From assembly GCF_019075875.1 (NCBI RefSeq), contig NZ_JAHOOZ010000001.1:992001-1056000 (forward strand): a stretch of DNA of 64,000 nt. Reading direction: 5' to 3'. A model generated the notes under the pieces. The model was not told where the DNA came from and did not search any database. It worked only from the letters and a program-made list of their open reading frames with translations. The translations under genes and the position numbers were made by a program. Positions 16,419-25,622 of this stretch are shown in pieces. This DNA comes from Novosphingobium sp. G106 (GTDB lineage Bacteria; Pseudomonadota; Alphaproteobacteria; Sphingomonadales; Sphingomonadaceae). The first letter of the stretch is position 1. The number at the start of each line of letters is the position of its first letter.

Positions 16419-17959
16419 TCATGCCCGCCGGTTTATCGTGAATGTCGCGAACGGCTGCAGCGAGGCGATTGCCTCGACCGGCTCGGGCGGGCGCCAGCGG
16501 AACTGGCGGACCTCGATATGATCGGGCGTCACGTCGAACAAGGTGAAGCCGTTGCGCTCTTCGGTCGCGGCAACGTCGGTGCCGGTCAGCTTTTCGGGAA
16601 TGCGCGGGAACATGCCGCGGCCCTGGCTCGGCCAGCCGCGCGAGCCCGTGCCGATCGGCCCGCTGAGGATCGCCTCGACGGGATTGGCCGAAAGGTCGAG
16701 ATCGCCGCTCGCGGTCAGGCGCTTGGCACCGCTGGCGTGCATGTCGCCCGAGATGGTGATCGCGGGACGACCCTTCTGCGCGCTCAGCGCCTTGATCAGC
16801 CGCTGGTGCTGGTCGAACCAGCCCGACGGCCAGAACTCCTTGTCGCTGCCCTTTGTACCTGGCGGCGGCTTGTCCCCGTACCATTCGCCGATCTTGCCCG
16901 CGGTCCAGCCGAAGGGGTTGGAGGGCGCGTGGATATAATGGCTGGCGGTCGAGGTGCGCAGGCGTTCGATCAGGAACTGCTCGACCTCGGGGAAGAGCAC
17001 GCCGTAGCCGGTTTTGGTGTCCCAGCCGCGCCTGCAGTCGAACAGGGCGATCTCGGCGAGCTTGCCGATCTTCACCGTCTCGACCGTCTCCGAGGTCAGC
17101 GCCCCGCCTTTCAGCCGCGGGCGGCCGAGCGCATAGGGATAGACCATCGCCGCCGTGCGACGCTGCAGGCCGAGAACGAAGGGCCGCGGCGGGAACGAGT
17201 AGCCCCAGGTGCCGCCGTTGTCGTTCTCGAAATAGTCGTGGTCGTCGGTGACGAAGACCAGCGGCACCGAGGCGAAGCGGTCCTCGTAGAGCGCAGCGAC
17301 TTGCCGGCTGATGATCGTATTGAGCGAGTGGCGGTTGGTCTCGGAATCGAACGCGGTGTCCTGGTCGATCCAGGCGATCTTGTGATAGCGCTCGGCCGTC
17401 TGGGCCTGGCTGGCCGCGTCGCCGCGCCACTTGAGCGCCGTGTTGAGATCCCAGTAGATGTGATCGCCATTGGCCACGGCAAGGTCCGGCGCGAAAGTCA
17501 GCGCCCGGTCGAGCAGCGCCCGCCGGAAAGCCATCGGCAGCGCGTCCGCGGCCTCGTCGCCGCCGGCGCAGGTGAAGAACAGCACGCGGAAGCGCTCGGG
17601 CGATTGATCGGCGCCGGGCAGCGTCTTGAGCTGCCAAGGCTCGCGCAGCGGCGCGCCGTGCTCGTCCTTCAAGGTCAACTCGTGCGAGGTGCCGCCCTTG
17701 AGGCCGCGCTGGACGAAGCCCCAGGCATAGCCGTCGGTATCGAGCTTTTCCGCACGTACCGCACGCCCGTCGATCGTCAGCGTCGGCGCCGCGGAGGGGG
17801 CGTCTCGAGCAGCACCTTGACCGCGAGCGTATCGGCGCTGGCCGCGGGAATGACTGCGCGAACCGCCGCGTTCTCCTTCGACCAGGCGATGCCGCCCATG
17901 AAGCTGCTGCCGAGGCCGAGCGCCGTGGCGCCGCCGAGTATGTGTCGCCTGCTGAACAT
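16419..17959 (-). pseudogene. PhoD-like alkaline phosphatase, Tat-exported, copy 1 (frameshifted)
   Basis: The N-terminus is a Tat-type signal (MFSRRHILGGATALGLGSS) that runs to LLETPPPRRRR and stops early. One base out of frame the protein continues without loss (SAAPTLTIDGRAVRAEKLD) to the end. The break is a run of five G on the plus strand at 17796-17800; four restore one frame of about 512 residues. The body has the PhoD metallophosphoesterase motifs VANGDHIYWD, VTDDHDYFEND and ISGDMHASGAKR. PhoD enzymes release phosphate from diesters in the periplasm. It is last in the run receptor / copy 2 / copy 1. I consider a sequencing slip more likely than true loss. Confidence 0.8.
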
Positions 17960-17982
17960 CGTGCTGTTCCTTTCGCTGCCGG

Positions 17983-19519
17983 TCAGGCCGGCCGCTGGAT
18001 GGTGAATGTGCTGTAGGGTTTCAATGAAGCGATCGCGGCCACCGGCTCGGGCGGGCGCCAGCGGAACTGGCGGACCTCGATCCGCTCGGGATAGACGTCG
18101 AACAGAGTGAAGCCGTTGCGCTCCTCGAGCTTGTTAATCTCGGTCGCCTTGAGCTTGGCCGGGGTGAACGGAAAGGCGCCCCGTGCCTCGCTGGGAAAGC
18201 CGCTGCCGACCGTGCTGATCGGGCCGGCTAGGATCGCATTGATCGGATTGGCCGACAGGTCGAGCTGATCGCTGCGGGTGATCCGGGTGGCACCGCTGGC
18301 ATGGAAATCGCCCGAAATGGTGATCGCTGCGCGCTGCTTCTGCGCGGTCAGCGCAGCGGCCAGGCGCTGGTGCTGGGCGAACCAGCCGGGCTGCCAGTAG
18401 CCCTTGTCATCGCCCTGCGGGGGTAAAGCCCGGCGGGCCATCGGCGTACCATTCGCCCAGCGCGCCTTTCGACCAGCCGAACGGATTGGATGGAACGTGG
18501 ACCAATTGCTGTGCCGTGGACTTGCGCAGCTGCTCGATCAGCAGCGCTTCGACCTCTGGGAACAGTACACCGTTGCCGTCGACCGACCAGCCGCGGCGGC
18601 AGTCGAACAGCGCCAGCTCTATCAGCTTGCCATAGCGCGCCGTCTCCAGCGTCTCGGCTGGCCAGGCCGGCAGGTTGGGCCGGCCGAGCGCGAAGGGATA
18701 GGCCATGGCCGCGACCCGGCGCTGGAGGTTCAGCACGAAGTCGCGCGGCGGGAAGGCGTAGCCCCAGGTGCCGGCATTGTCGTTCTCGAAATAGTCGTGG
18801 TCGTCGGTGATGAAGAACAGCGGCACCGAAGCGAAGCGATCCTCGTAGAGCCCGGCGATCTGGCGGCCGACCACGGTATTGATCGAGCGGCGGTTGGCGT
18901 CGGGATCGAAGGCCTGGTCTTCGGCGATCCAGGCGATCCGCTCGTAGAGCTCGCGGTTCTTGGCGTGCTTGGCGTCGCTGCCGACATATTTGAGCCCGGT
19001 CCACTGGTCCCAGTAGACGTGGTCGCCGTTGGCGACGGCCAGGTCGGGCTGGAAGCTTAGCGCCCGGTCGAGCAGCGCGCGGCGGACGGCGAGCGGCAGG
19101 TATTCCGCGGCTTCGTCGCCGCCCGCGCAAGTGAAGAACAGGATGCGCGCGTGCTCGGGCGCGGCATCCGGCGCGGGGAAGGTGCGCAACGGCCAGGGCT
19201 CGCGCAGCGCGGCGCCGTGCTCGTCCTTGAGCTCGAGCGTATAGCGCGTGCCGGCGGCGAGGCCGCCCTGGACGAAGCCCCAGGCATAGCCGTCGGTGTC
19301 TATCCGCTGCGCCGTCACCGGCCGGCGGTCCAGCGTGAGCACTGGCGCCGCCGCGGCGGGCTTGTCGAGCAGCACCTTGACCGCGACGGTGTCGCTGGTG
19401 ACCGAGGGGAGAATGGTGCGCACCGCGGCATTCTCCTTCGACCAGGCGACCCCGCCGAGGAAGGCGCTGCCTAGGCCGAGCGCCGAGGCGCCCCGCAGGA
19501 TCTGGCGTCTATCGGGCAT
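17983..19519 (-). pseudogene. PhoD-like alkaline phosphatase, Tat-exported, copy 2 (frameshifted)
   Basis: This is a close paralog of the next gene, colinear along its whole length. It begins MPDRRQILRGASALGLGSA (twin-arginine signal) and carries VANGDHVYWDQW, ITDDHDYFEND and ISGDFHASGATR. The frame breaks at a five-G run at 18419-18423, just after WYADGPPGFTP; removing one G joins it to QGDDKGYWQPGWF and the rest. Intact length would be about 511 residues. It starts 14 bases after the TonB-dependent receptor and is surely co-transcribed with it. Confidence 0.8.
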
Positions 19520-19532
19520 GTCTCGCTCCCCC

Positions 19533-21947
19533 TCAGAACTTGACGCGCGCGGTGGCGCCGAACTGGCGGGGGTCGCCGAGATTGCCGGTGATGAGGCCCG
19601 TGTTGGCCGCGCTTTCGGCGAGCAGGTACTGCTTGTCGAAGAGGTTGCGCACCCAGACCGAGAAATCGAGCCCCGAATCGGCGACGCGGAAGCCGATGCG
19701 GGCGTTGGCGACCCCGTAAGGCGCGATCCGCGTATAGATCGAATTGAGCCCGCTGGTGTCGTTGGACGAGCGGTGATTGTAGTCGATGCGGGTATAGACC
19801 TCACCATCGCTGCCGAGGGGCTGGCTCAGGTCGAGGCTGAAATTGTAGATGAACTTGGGTGCATTGGCGAGCTGGACGCCGGTCAGGTCCTGGGTCTTGC
19901 TGACGTTGCTGTTTTCCGGCGCGACCTGCGCGTTCTTGTAGTTGGTGTAGACCGCATCGTTATAGGCTGCCGACGCAGTGAACCGGACGTACTGGGTGGG
20001 CGCCACGACGAGGTCCGCTTCCACACCGCGCGAGCGCACGCCGGGGATGTTGGAGATGTAGCGGATCGAGCTTGTTGTGGTGCCGATCTGCTGCGTGATC
20101 GCGGCCTGGTAGTCCCTGACCTTGGTCCAATAGGCGGCGAGGTTGAGCGTGACCCGGCGATCCCAGAACTGGCTCTTGAGGCCCACTTCCCAGGCATCCA
20201 CCTTTTCGGGGCGCACGACCGGCGAGATCGGCTTGCCGTCGGCCCCGTTGGGCAGCACGCCCAGGCTGAGCCCGCCCGACTTGCTGCCGCGCGAATAGCT
20301 CGCGTAGAACAGCACGTCCTTGGTCACCTTGTACGAGGCGTTGATCTGGCCGGTCAGCGCATCGTCGTTGAGGCCCGTGGTGTAGCGCACGACCGGATAG
20401 ACGGCATCGCGCAGCGCCTGGGCGGTGGCCCGGTCCGCCGGGCTGAGCACCGACAGATCGTTGCCGGCGACGGTCCGCTCGTCGAAAAGGCCGGTCTTGT
20501 CCTCATGCGTATAGCGCAGGCCCCCGGTCACGCTCAGCGCGTCGGTAGCGTGCCAGGTCAACTGGCCGAACGCGGCATAGCTCTTGGTGATCGGCTCGAT
20601 GATCGAATCCGACTGGAAGTTGGTATAGGCGTAGTTGGCGAGTGTGCGATTGGCGGTGGGGTTGTTCCAGACCGCATACGACGGCCCCAGCTGATACTGG
20701 CCGAGGCCGTGGACGACCTGATAGAAATAGTAGGCGCCGACCACGTAGTCGATCTTGCGATCGCCGGTGGACGCAAGCCGCAGTTCCTGGCTGAACTGGC
20801 GCTGCTTGTTCGACGTCCCGCCCTTGAGGTTGATCGGCAGGCGGGTGTTGTCCTGGTCGTTGAGTGGATACCAGTCCCACCAGCGATAGGCCGTGACCGA
20901 GGTCAGCGTGGCACCGCCGACATCCCAGTCGATCTTGCCCGAGACGCCATAGCCTTCCATGTTCGCCTGGAACTTGGCGTCGGCATCGACCTGATAGGCG
21001 AAGGGATCATTGGGGTTGTAAGGCAGGACATATCCGGCCCGCGCCGCGCGATCGTAGAAGTTGTTGGTGACGGTCGCGCCGTTGGCGAATTTCGTGAACA
21101 CGCCCAGGATACTGGCGATACGCGAATAGCCGCTCTGCTTGGAATAGTCGCCGATGATACGGATCGTGACGGTGTCGGTCGGCTTGGCCAGAAGCTGCCC
21201 GCGCAGCGACAGGGTATCGCTGCCGTTGACGGTGCGGCCGTTGAACAGATTGGTGACGAACCCGTCCTGATGGGTGTCCGAAACGGTCAGCCGCGCGGCG
21301 ACCTTGTCGGCGACGAGCGGACCGGAAACCGAGGCGCGGACCTGGTGGTAATTACGCTCGCCCAGCGTCGCTTCGCCGGTGGCCTCGAAATCGAACGAGG
21401 GCGCCTTGGTCGTGATGTTGATGGCGCCGGCCGTGGTGTTCTTGCCGAACAGCGTGCCCTGCGGTCCGCGCAGCACTTCCACCCGGTCGAGGTCAATCAG
21501 GTCGAACTGCGAGGCGCCGATGCGGCCGTAGTAAACGTCGTCGACATAAAAGCCGACGCCGATCTCGAGACCGTCGTTCTGGTCCGAATTCGAGCCGAGC
21601 CCGCGGATGTTGACGAAGGTGTTGCGCGCATTGTTGTTGCGGATGACGAGGCTTGGCGTGAGGTCGGCGATCTGGACGAGGTTGATCGCGCCGGTCCGCT
21701 CTATCGTGGCACCGCTGACCACGCTGAGCGCGATCGGCACTTCCTGGGCCCTTTCCTGGCGCCGCCGCGCTGTGACGAGGATTTCGCCGTCGTTCGGTTC
21801 GGCAACGTCGGCTGCCGCGCTGTCGCCGGCTGCGACCGAGGCGCTGGCGTCTGCGCCGTCTGCGGCCCAGGCCGGCGTCGCTGCAAGGGCCCAAAGGCTG
21901 ATACCAGCAGCCAGCAGATGGCGCGCGCCCTGAAACTTGATAGACAT
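19533..21947 (-). CDS. TonB-dependent outer-membrane receptor
   Basis: An 804-residue receptor with a signal peptide (MSIKFQGARHLLAAGISLWALAATPAWA), a plug domain (GEILVTARRRQERAQEVPIA, VRGPQGTLFGKNTTAGAI) and a barrel ending in phenylalanine (GATARVKF). Such proteins import scarce substrates across the outer membrane using TonB energy. The style matches the large sphingomonad receptor group for organic substrates rather than classical siderophore receptors. ATG 21947 is preferred because GGGGAG lies eight bases upstream. It heads an operon with two Tat-exported phosphoesterases, hinting at uptake of a phosphorylated compound or its product. Confidence 0.93.
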   Translation of the reverse strand: MSIKFQGARHLLAAGISLWALAATPAWAADGADASASVAAGDSAAADVAEPNDGEILVTARRRQERAQEVPIALSVVSGATIERTGAINLVQIADLTPSLVIRNNNARNTFVNIRGLGSNSDQNDGLEIGVGFYVDDVYYGRIGASQFDLIDLDRVEVLRGPQGTLFGKNTTAGAINITTKAPSFDFEATGEATLGERNYHQVRASVSGPLVADKVAARLTVSDTHQDGFVTNLFNGRTVNGSDTLSLRGQLLAKPTDTVTIRIIGDYSKQSGYSRIASILGVFTKFANGATVTNNFYDRAARAGYVLPYNPNDPFAYQVDADAKFQANMEGYGVSGKIDWDVGGATLTSVTAYRWWDWYPLNDQDNTRLPINLKGGTSNKQRQFSQELRLASTGDRKIDYVVGAYYFYQVVHGLGQYQLGPSYAVWNNPTANRTLANYAYTNFQSDSIIEPITKSYAAFGQLTWHATDALSVTGGLRYTHEDKTGLFDERTVAGNDLSVLSPADRATAQALRDAVYPVVRYTTGLNDDALTGQINASYKVTKDVLFYASYSRGSKSGGLSLGVLPNGADGKPISPVVRPEKVDAWEVGLKSQFWDRRVTLNLAAYWTKVRDYQAAITQQIGTTTSSIRYISNIPGVRSRGVEADLVVAPTQYVRFTASAAYNDAVYTNYKNAQVAPENSNVSKTQDLTGVQLANAPKFIYNFSLDLSQPLGSDGEVYTRIDYNHRSSNDTSGLNSIYTRIAPYGVANARIGFRVADSGLDFSVWVRNLFDKQYLLAESAANTGLITGNLGDPRQFGATARVKF

Positions 21948-22439
21948 TTCGTGCACTCCCCGCGCCGGCAGCGGACAGGTGCCGGGCCCCGCTCATCGAG
22001 CGGGCACACGGCAGCCTTCCGGCGCACGGCCAGAATTCGTTGATTTTCGATGGCCGGACGGCATCGCTGCGCGCCGCGAGAGCGCGCATGTCGAACCGCC
22101 GTTCAGCTCAGTTTTGGATGGATCGGCCCGGTGGTCCGGCGCCTATGTCAGAGTCGTCTGGTACGCATGTCTTGTTCCCTGCTTCGTCGAGGAGGAACAC
22201 GACACCTGGCGCGGTCGCCTTAGTATCGCGCGCTTTAGCCTTTGGTGACGCGGGGCAAGCTGCTTCCAGTCAAAAGCCGCGGGTCAGGGCGCATGGAAAT
22301 ACGCGTCCGGCCTGACCAGCCGGAGCGCGCTGCGTGAAACTCAATCTAATTGGTAGATATAAATTGGCAACGCAAATCCGGCTTTGTCACACTAAAGCGT
22401 GGCTTTTGATCGGCGGGCCGAGTGGAAGGGTGAGGGCGT
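21948..22439. other. Long non-coding region upstream of the TonB-dependent receptor
   Basis: This 492-base stretch separates the receptor start from the end of the exported enolase-family gene. Short open frames in it have no ribosome site or protein character. The only clear structure is the dyad near 22344. If the promoter lies at that AT-rich dyad, the receptor mRNA has a leader of nearly 400 bases. I recognise no known riboswitch in it. Confidence 0.5.
22344..22358. promoter_or_regulatory. Dyad element, copy A (upstream of receptor operon)
   Basis: ATCTA-ATTGG-TAGAT has perfect 5-base arms in an AT-rich island inside GC-rich DNA. Read on the minus strand, TCTACCAATTAGATTGA matches 14 of 17 positions of a sequence before the peroxiredoxin operon (copy B near 25471). 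Both genes are transcribed leftward. A shared activator or repressor site is inferred. Confidence 0.5.
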
Positions 22440-23639
22440 TCAGACAGCCTGCTGTGCGGCGACCTTCTCATTGAGTTCGAAGCCGAATCCCGGCCGTTCG
22501 CTGAGCGGGAGCAGGCCGCCGGGCTCGATCCGCTCGCGCGGGATCAGGAGATCGGCGCGCCAGGGCACTTCGCCGAACGAGAACTCCAGGATGTCGAAAT
22601 TCGGCACCCCGGCCATGACATGCGCCGCGGCGATGTTGCCGATCGGGCTGGCCGGCCCGTGCGGCGAGACCGCGAGACCCGCACCCTCGGCGAGGCCGGC
22701 GATCTTCTTGAGCTCGACCATGCCGCCGCAAAGCTTGATGTCGGGCATGACGATGTCGACCGCGCCGCCGCGGACGTAGGGATAGAAGCCTGCGACCCCG
22801 TAGATCGACTCGCCGCCTGCCGTGGGCATCCTGGCCGCGCGGTTGATCGCGGCGAGATCGGAAACCGGGTCGGCTGGCGTCACTTCCTCGAGCCAGAACA
22901 GGTTCAGCGGTTCGAGCCGGCGGGCGAGAGCGAGGCCGTCCTCCAGATTGAAGCGGCTGTGCGCGTCGATCAGCAGGTCATTTTTCGGACCGATCGCGGC
23001 GCGCACCGCAGCGGCGCAGGCCACGCCCTCGTCGGTGAGCCGCGCGCGCTCCGCCGGGTCGACCGGTCCTTGCGGAATGGCGTCGAACGGCGCGAGCTTG
23101 ATCGCGCTGAACCCCGCCGCGACGGCCGCGCGCGCCATGGCGGCGAAGCCCTCGGGCGTGCGCGGTTCGGTCGAACGGTTGATATTGGCATAGAGCCGCA
23201 CCGCATCGCGCAGCTTGCCGCCGAACAGCTTGTAGGTCGGAACCTTCAGCGTCTTGCCGATCAGGTCCCAGAGGCATTGCTCGAGCGCGCTGATCGCGAC
23301 ATGCGCCGAAGCGCTCGCCTGCGGGCCGGCCTCGGCGATGGCGGCCTGGCGAAACCATTCGACGTCGAACACGCTGCGGCCGCCCAACAGCGCGGCGAAG
23401 CGCGTCAGCGCCGCCAGCGACTCCTCATCGTGCCCGCCATGGCTGGCATCACCGAGTCCGGTCAGCCCCTTGTCCGTGCCCAGCCGCACGACGATCCAGT
23501 TGCCGCGCTTGTTGACGCGCAGGCGGAAGGTCTCGAACCCGGCCACGCGCGGCGAACTGTCCGCCGCGGCCCAGGCGAGGTGCGGCGCTAGCGCGAACGG
23601 AACGACTGCAGCTGCCTGCAACAAGGCCCTACGATGCAC
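22440..23639 (-). CDS. Exported enolase-superfamily protein (mandelate racemase/muconate lactonizing type)
   Basis: A 399-residue member of the MR/MLE group, related to galactonate-type sugar-acid dehydratases. Metal ligands are the Asp in LIDAHSRF, the Glu in FWLEEVTP and the Glu in TAGGESIYG; the His in VSPHGPASPIG fits the catalytic acid/base. Unusually it begins with a signal-like stretch (MHRRALLQAAAVVPFALAPHLAWAA) containing RR, so it may be exported by Tat or Sec, whereas the superfamily is normally cytosolic. The start is GTG and overlaps the small ORF upstream by 11 bases. The substrate is unknown. Confidence 0.82.
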   Translation of the reverse strand: MHRRALLQAAAVVPFALAPHLAWAAADSSPRVAGFETFRLRVNKRGNWIVVRLGTDKGLTGLGDASHGGHDEESLAALTRFAALLGGRSVFDVEWFRQAAIAEAGPQASASAHVAISALEQCLWDLIGKTLKVPTYKLFGGKLRDAVRLYANINRSTEPRTPEGFAAMARAAVAAGFSAIKLAPFDAIPQGPVDPAERARLTDEGVACAAAVRAAIGPKNDLLIDAHSRFNLEDGLALARRLEPLNLFWLEEVTPADPVSDLAAINRAARMPTAGGESIYGVAGFYPYVRGGAVDIVMPDIKLCGGMVELKKIAGLAEGAGLAVSPHGPASPIGNIAAAHVMAGVPNFDILEFSFGEVPWRADLLIPRERIEPGGLLPLSERPGFGFELNEKVAAQQAV

Positions 23640-23787
23640 GCGTGCCCTCGGGCGTCGAGGAAACCAGCACGCGCATCGGCCTAGCCGCGCGGTCGCCGTG
23701 CAACGGCTTCGGCGACAGGGCGGTCAGGTCGCGCAGGACGGGGCGTTCGCGCACCGCGCGGTCTCCGCCGAGGGATTGTAGGGTCAT
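23629..23787 (-). CDS. Small ORF in the peroxiredoxin operon
   Basis: A 52-residue frame begins with ATG at 23787, preceded by GAGGAA at good distance. It ends inside the start of the enolase-family gene, with an 11-base overlap. The product (MTLQSLGGDRAVRERPVLRD onward) is basic, has no signal or membrane segment and is not recognised. It may be a true small protein, a leader for translational coupling to the next gene, or the remains of a larger one. Support rests on the ribosome site and the tight spacing only. Confidence 0.4.
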   Translation of the reverse strand: MTLQSLGGDRAVRERPVLRDLTALSPKPLHGDRAARPMRVLVSSTPEGTRAS

Positions 23788-23797
23788 GACGGATTCC

Positions 23798-24634
23798 TCA
23801 GTCGGGATAGTAGACGAGCGCGCGGGTCTCGATGCTCTCGCGCTCGTGTGCGCCGCGCCATGCCGCGGCATCGTGGAAGGCGGCGTGCGGGGTGAAGCGG
23901 GCGACGCCTTTCTCGCGGGAATCGTAGCCCTTGATCAGGATCGCCTCGTCGGGCGTGACGCGCGGGAAATAGTACCAGCGCTGGCCGCGGTCGAAGGCGA
24001 GCGAATAGGTCTGGCCGATGCGGTTGCGGTAGACCAGCTCCGCCGGCACCAGGCTGTCGGGATGGACCGTACTCGCGTCGCACAGCGCGAGCGGCCATTT
24101 CTCCACGGCGCGCCCGATCGGTCGCCACAGGTTGACGATGGCGAAGTGGCCGAACAGCAGCGGGTCGACCGGAACGCCTCGCGCCGCAAGCTCCAGCGCC
24201 GCGCGATCGTGACCCGAGCGCAAGGTAAAGTCGTTGTGGGCGCGGCTCACCGGCTCGCGGATCCCCGGTTCGCCCGTACGCGCGGCGTTGCGGACGTTGT
24301 GATCGAAGGCGATCACTTTCGCCGCGCCCGTCGCGGCGGCCAGCACGCGCTCGACTTCGGGATAGTAGTCGCGGCGGACCGCCTCTTCGTCGTAGAAGTC
24401 GTGGAACGAAGTCGCCGTGCGCAGGAGCTCGAAGCCCTCGTGATCGAGCGAGAGACTGTCCGCGATCGGCCGCGCATTGCGGATCGAGACGAGGTGCGGG
24501 ACATATTCGCCGGTCCGTGCCGGCACGCCGGGCGGCGGCTCGCACTGATAGGCGACCGGTGTGCCTTCCATCGGCTTCAGGAAGTTGATCGGTGCCTTGA
24601 TCGCCGCGACGGTCACCGGGCTGTGCAGGGTCAT
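23798..24634 (-). CDS. CmcJ/NvfI-like oxidoreductase family protein
   Basis: A 278-residue protein with the pattern of the CmcJ/NvfI (GA4-desaturase-like) family: SLDHEGFELLRTATSFHDFYDEEAVRRDYYPE, FDHNVRNAAR, then VSRAHNDFT and LALCDASTVHPDSLVPAELVY. The H-x-D in RAHND suits Fe(II)/2-oxoglutarate chemistry seen in some family members, which serve cephamycin or fungal meroterpenoid synthesis. Bacterial members of this kind are mostly unassigned. It sits 16 bases after the peroxiredoxin, and the small ORF follows 10 bases after it. Confidence 0.7.
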   Translation of the reverse strand: MTLHSPVTVAAIKAPINFLKPMEGTPVAYQCEPPPGVPARTGEYVPHLVSIRNARPIADSLSLDHEGFELLRTATSFHDFYDEEAVRRDYYPEVERVLAAATGAAKVIAFDHNVRNAARTGEPGIREPVSRAHNDFTLRSGHDRAALELAARGVPVDPLLFGHFAIVNLWRPIGRAVEKWPLALCDASTVHPDSLVPAELVYRNRIGQTYSLAFDRGQRWYYFPRVTPDEAILIKGYDSREKGVARFTPHAAFHDAAAWRGAHERESIETRALVYYPD

Positions 24635-24650
24635 CCTCGCCTCCTTTGGT

Positions 24651-25304
24651 TCAGCGTGCCTCTAACCGGCTGTCATGTGGCTGGGCGACGGTACGCAGGT
24701 AGGGCTTGTGCGTGGTCCAGCCGTTCGGGAACAGCGCGCGTGCGGCCGCATCGTCGAGCGAGGGGACGATGATGACGTCGTCGCCCTGCCGCCAGTCCGC
24801 CGGGGTCGCGACCTTGTGAGCATCGGTCAGCTGCAGGCTGTCGATCGTGCGCAGGATCTCCTGGAAGTTGCGCCCGGTCGAAGCGGGGTAGGTCAGGGTC
24901 AGGCGCAGCTTCTTCTGCGGGTCGATAACCAGCACCGTGCGCACCGTCGTCGTGTCCGAGGCATTCGGGTGGATCAGGTCGAGCGCCTGCGACACCGAGC
25001 GGTCATGATCGGCGATCAGCGGGAAATTGAGTGCCGCACCCTGCGTCTCCTCGATGTCGCTTGCCCAGTGCACATGGCTTTCGACCGGATCGACCGACAG
25101 GCCGATCACCTTGACGCCGCGACGGTCGAATTTCGGCTTGAGCTTGGCGACTGTGCCGAGCTCGGTGGTGCAGACCGGCGTGAAGTCCTTGGGATGCGAG
25201 AACAGCACCACCCAACTATCGCCGGCCCATTCGTAGAAGTTCAGCGGTCCTTCGGTCGAATGCTGGGTGAAATCGGGGACGGTGTCGAAAAGCTTGAGTG
25301 ACAT
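24651..25304 (-). CDS. 1-Cys peroxiredoxin (Prx6 type)
   Basis: A 217-residue peroxidase that reduces peroxides with one cysteine. Cys45 in DFTPVCTTELG is the only cysteine in the protein, so the sulfenic acid must be recycled by an outside thiol, commonly glutathione with a GST. The C-terminal DWRQGDDVIIVPSLDDAAARALFPNGW is typical of the Prx6 group, which includes Pseudomonas LsfA, known from sulfate starvation. ATG 25304 follows AGGA; a longer frame upstream is not needed. It heads the operon with the CmcJ-like and enolase-family genes. Confidence 0.92.
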   Translation of the reverse strand: MSLKLFDTVPDFTQHSTEGPLNFYEWAGDSWVVLFSHPKDFTPVCTTELGTVAKLKPKFDRRGVKVIGLSVDPVESHVHWASDIEETQGAALNFPLIADHDRSVSQALDLIHPNASDTTTVRTVLVIDPQKKLRLTLTYPASTGRNFQEILRTIDSLQLTDAHKVATPADWRQGDDVIIVPSLDDAAARALFPNGWTTHKPYLRTVAQPHDSRLEAR

Positions 25305-25470
25305 GACGTGTCCTTGGAGCGCTGCACGCTCATCAATGGGGCTGTCGAGAATACCTGGCGCGGCCGCCTCGGCATCGTGGATGGCGGCGGGAGCAGTCGA
25401 CTGCACGGCGCCGCGATCAGCTGTCCCGGACGCAGGCGGCCAGCTGATCGAGGCCGCAGGGAGTTAGTTC

Positions 25471-25488
25471 AACTTATTTGGTAGAGTT
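25471..25488. promoter_or_regulatory. Dyad element, copy B (between peroxiredoxin and yghU)
   Basis: AACT and AGTT flank the core TATTTGGTAG, with TTGGTAGA at 25478-25485 identical to copy A. It lies 167 bases before the peroxiredoxin start and 135 bases before the divergent yghU start, so it could serve either. The surrounding 318-base intergenic region shows no other gene. Confidence 0.5.
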
Positions 25489-25622
25489 TAGAAGTCAACT
25501 GCCATAAAAGCGGTTCGGCGATGCCGAGGCACCTGCCGTCGAGGATCGAGTATCCATTCCGCGCGGGACGATAAATCTCTATGTCGCGTGCCGAAGCTTC
25601 ACCTGCATACAAGGAGAGACTC

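Noticed and set aside
17796..18423. Phase variation of the two PhoD-like genes
   Set aside because: G5 tracts are shorter than tracts known to slip at high rate; kept only as a minor possibility.
19296..22043. 900-codon open frame opposite the TonB-dependent receptor
   Set aside because: Pure antisense shadow; the receptor frame has signal peptide, plug and terminal Phe.
21948..22343. SAM- or cobalamin-type riboswitch in the receptor leader
   Set aside because: Short pieces such as GCTAAAG recall SAM-II, but the expected pseudoknot strands and the cobalamin B12-box were not found by eye.
24666..24690. GGCTGTCATGTGGCTGGG as a Pho box
   Set aside because: It lies inside the end of the peroxiredoxin gene and only one half matches the CTGTCAT repeat.
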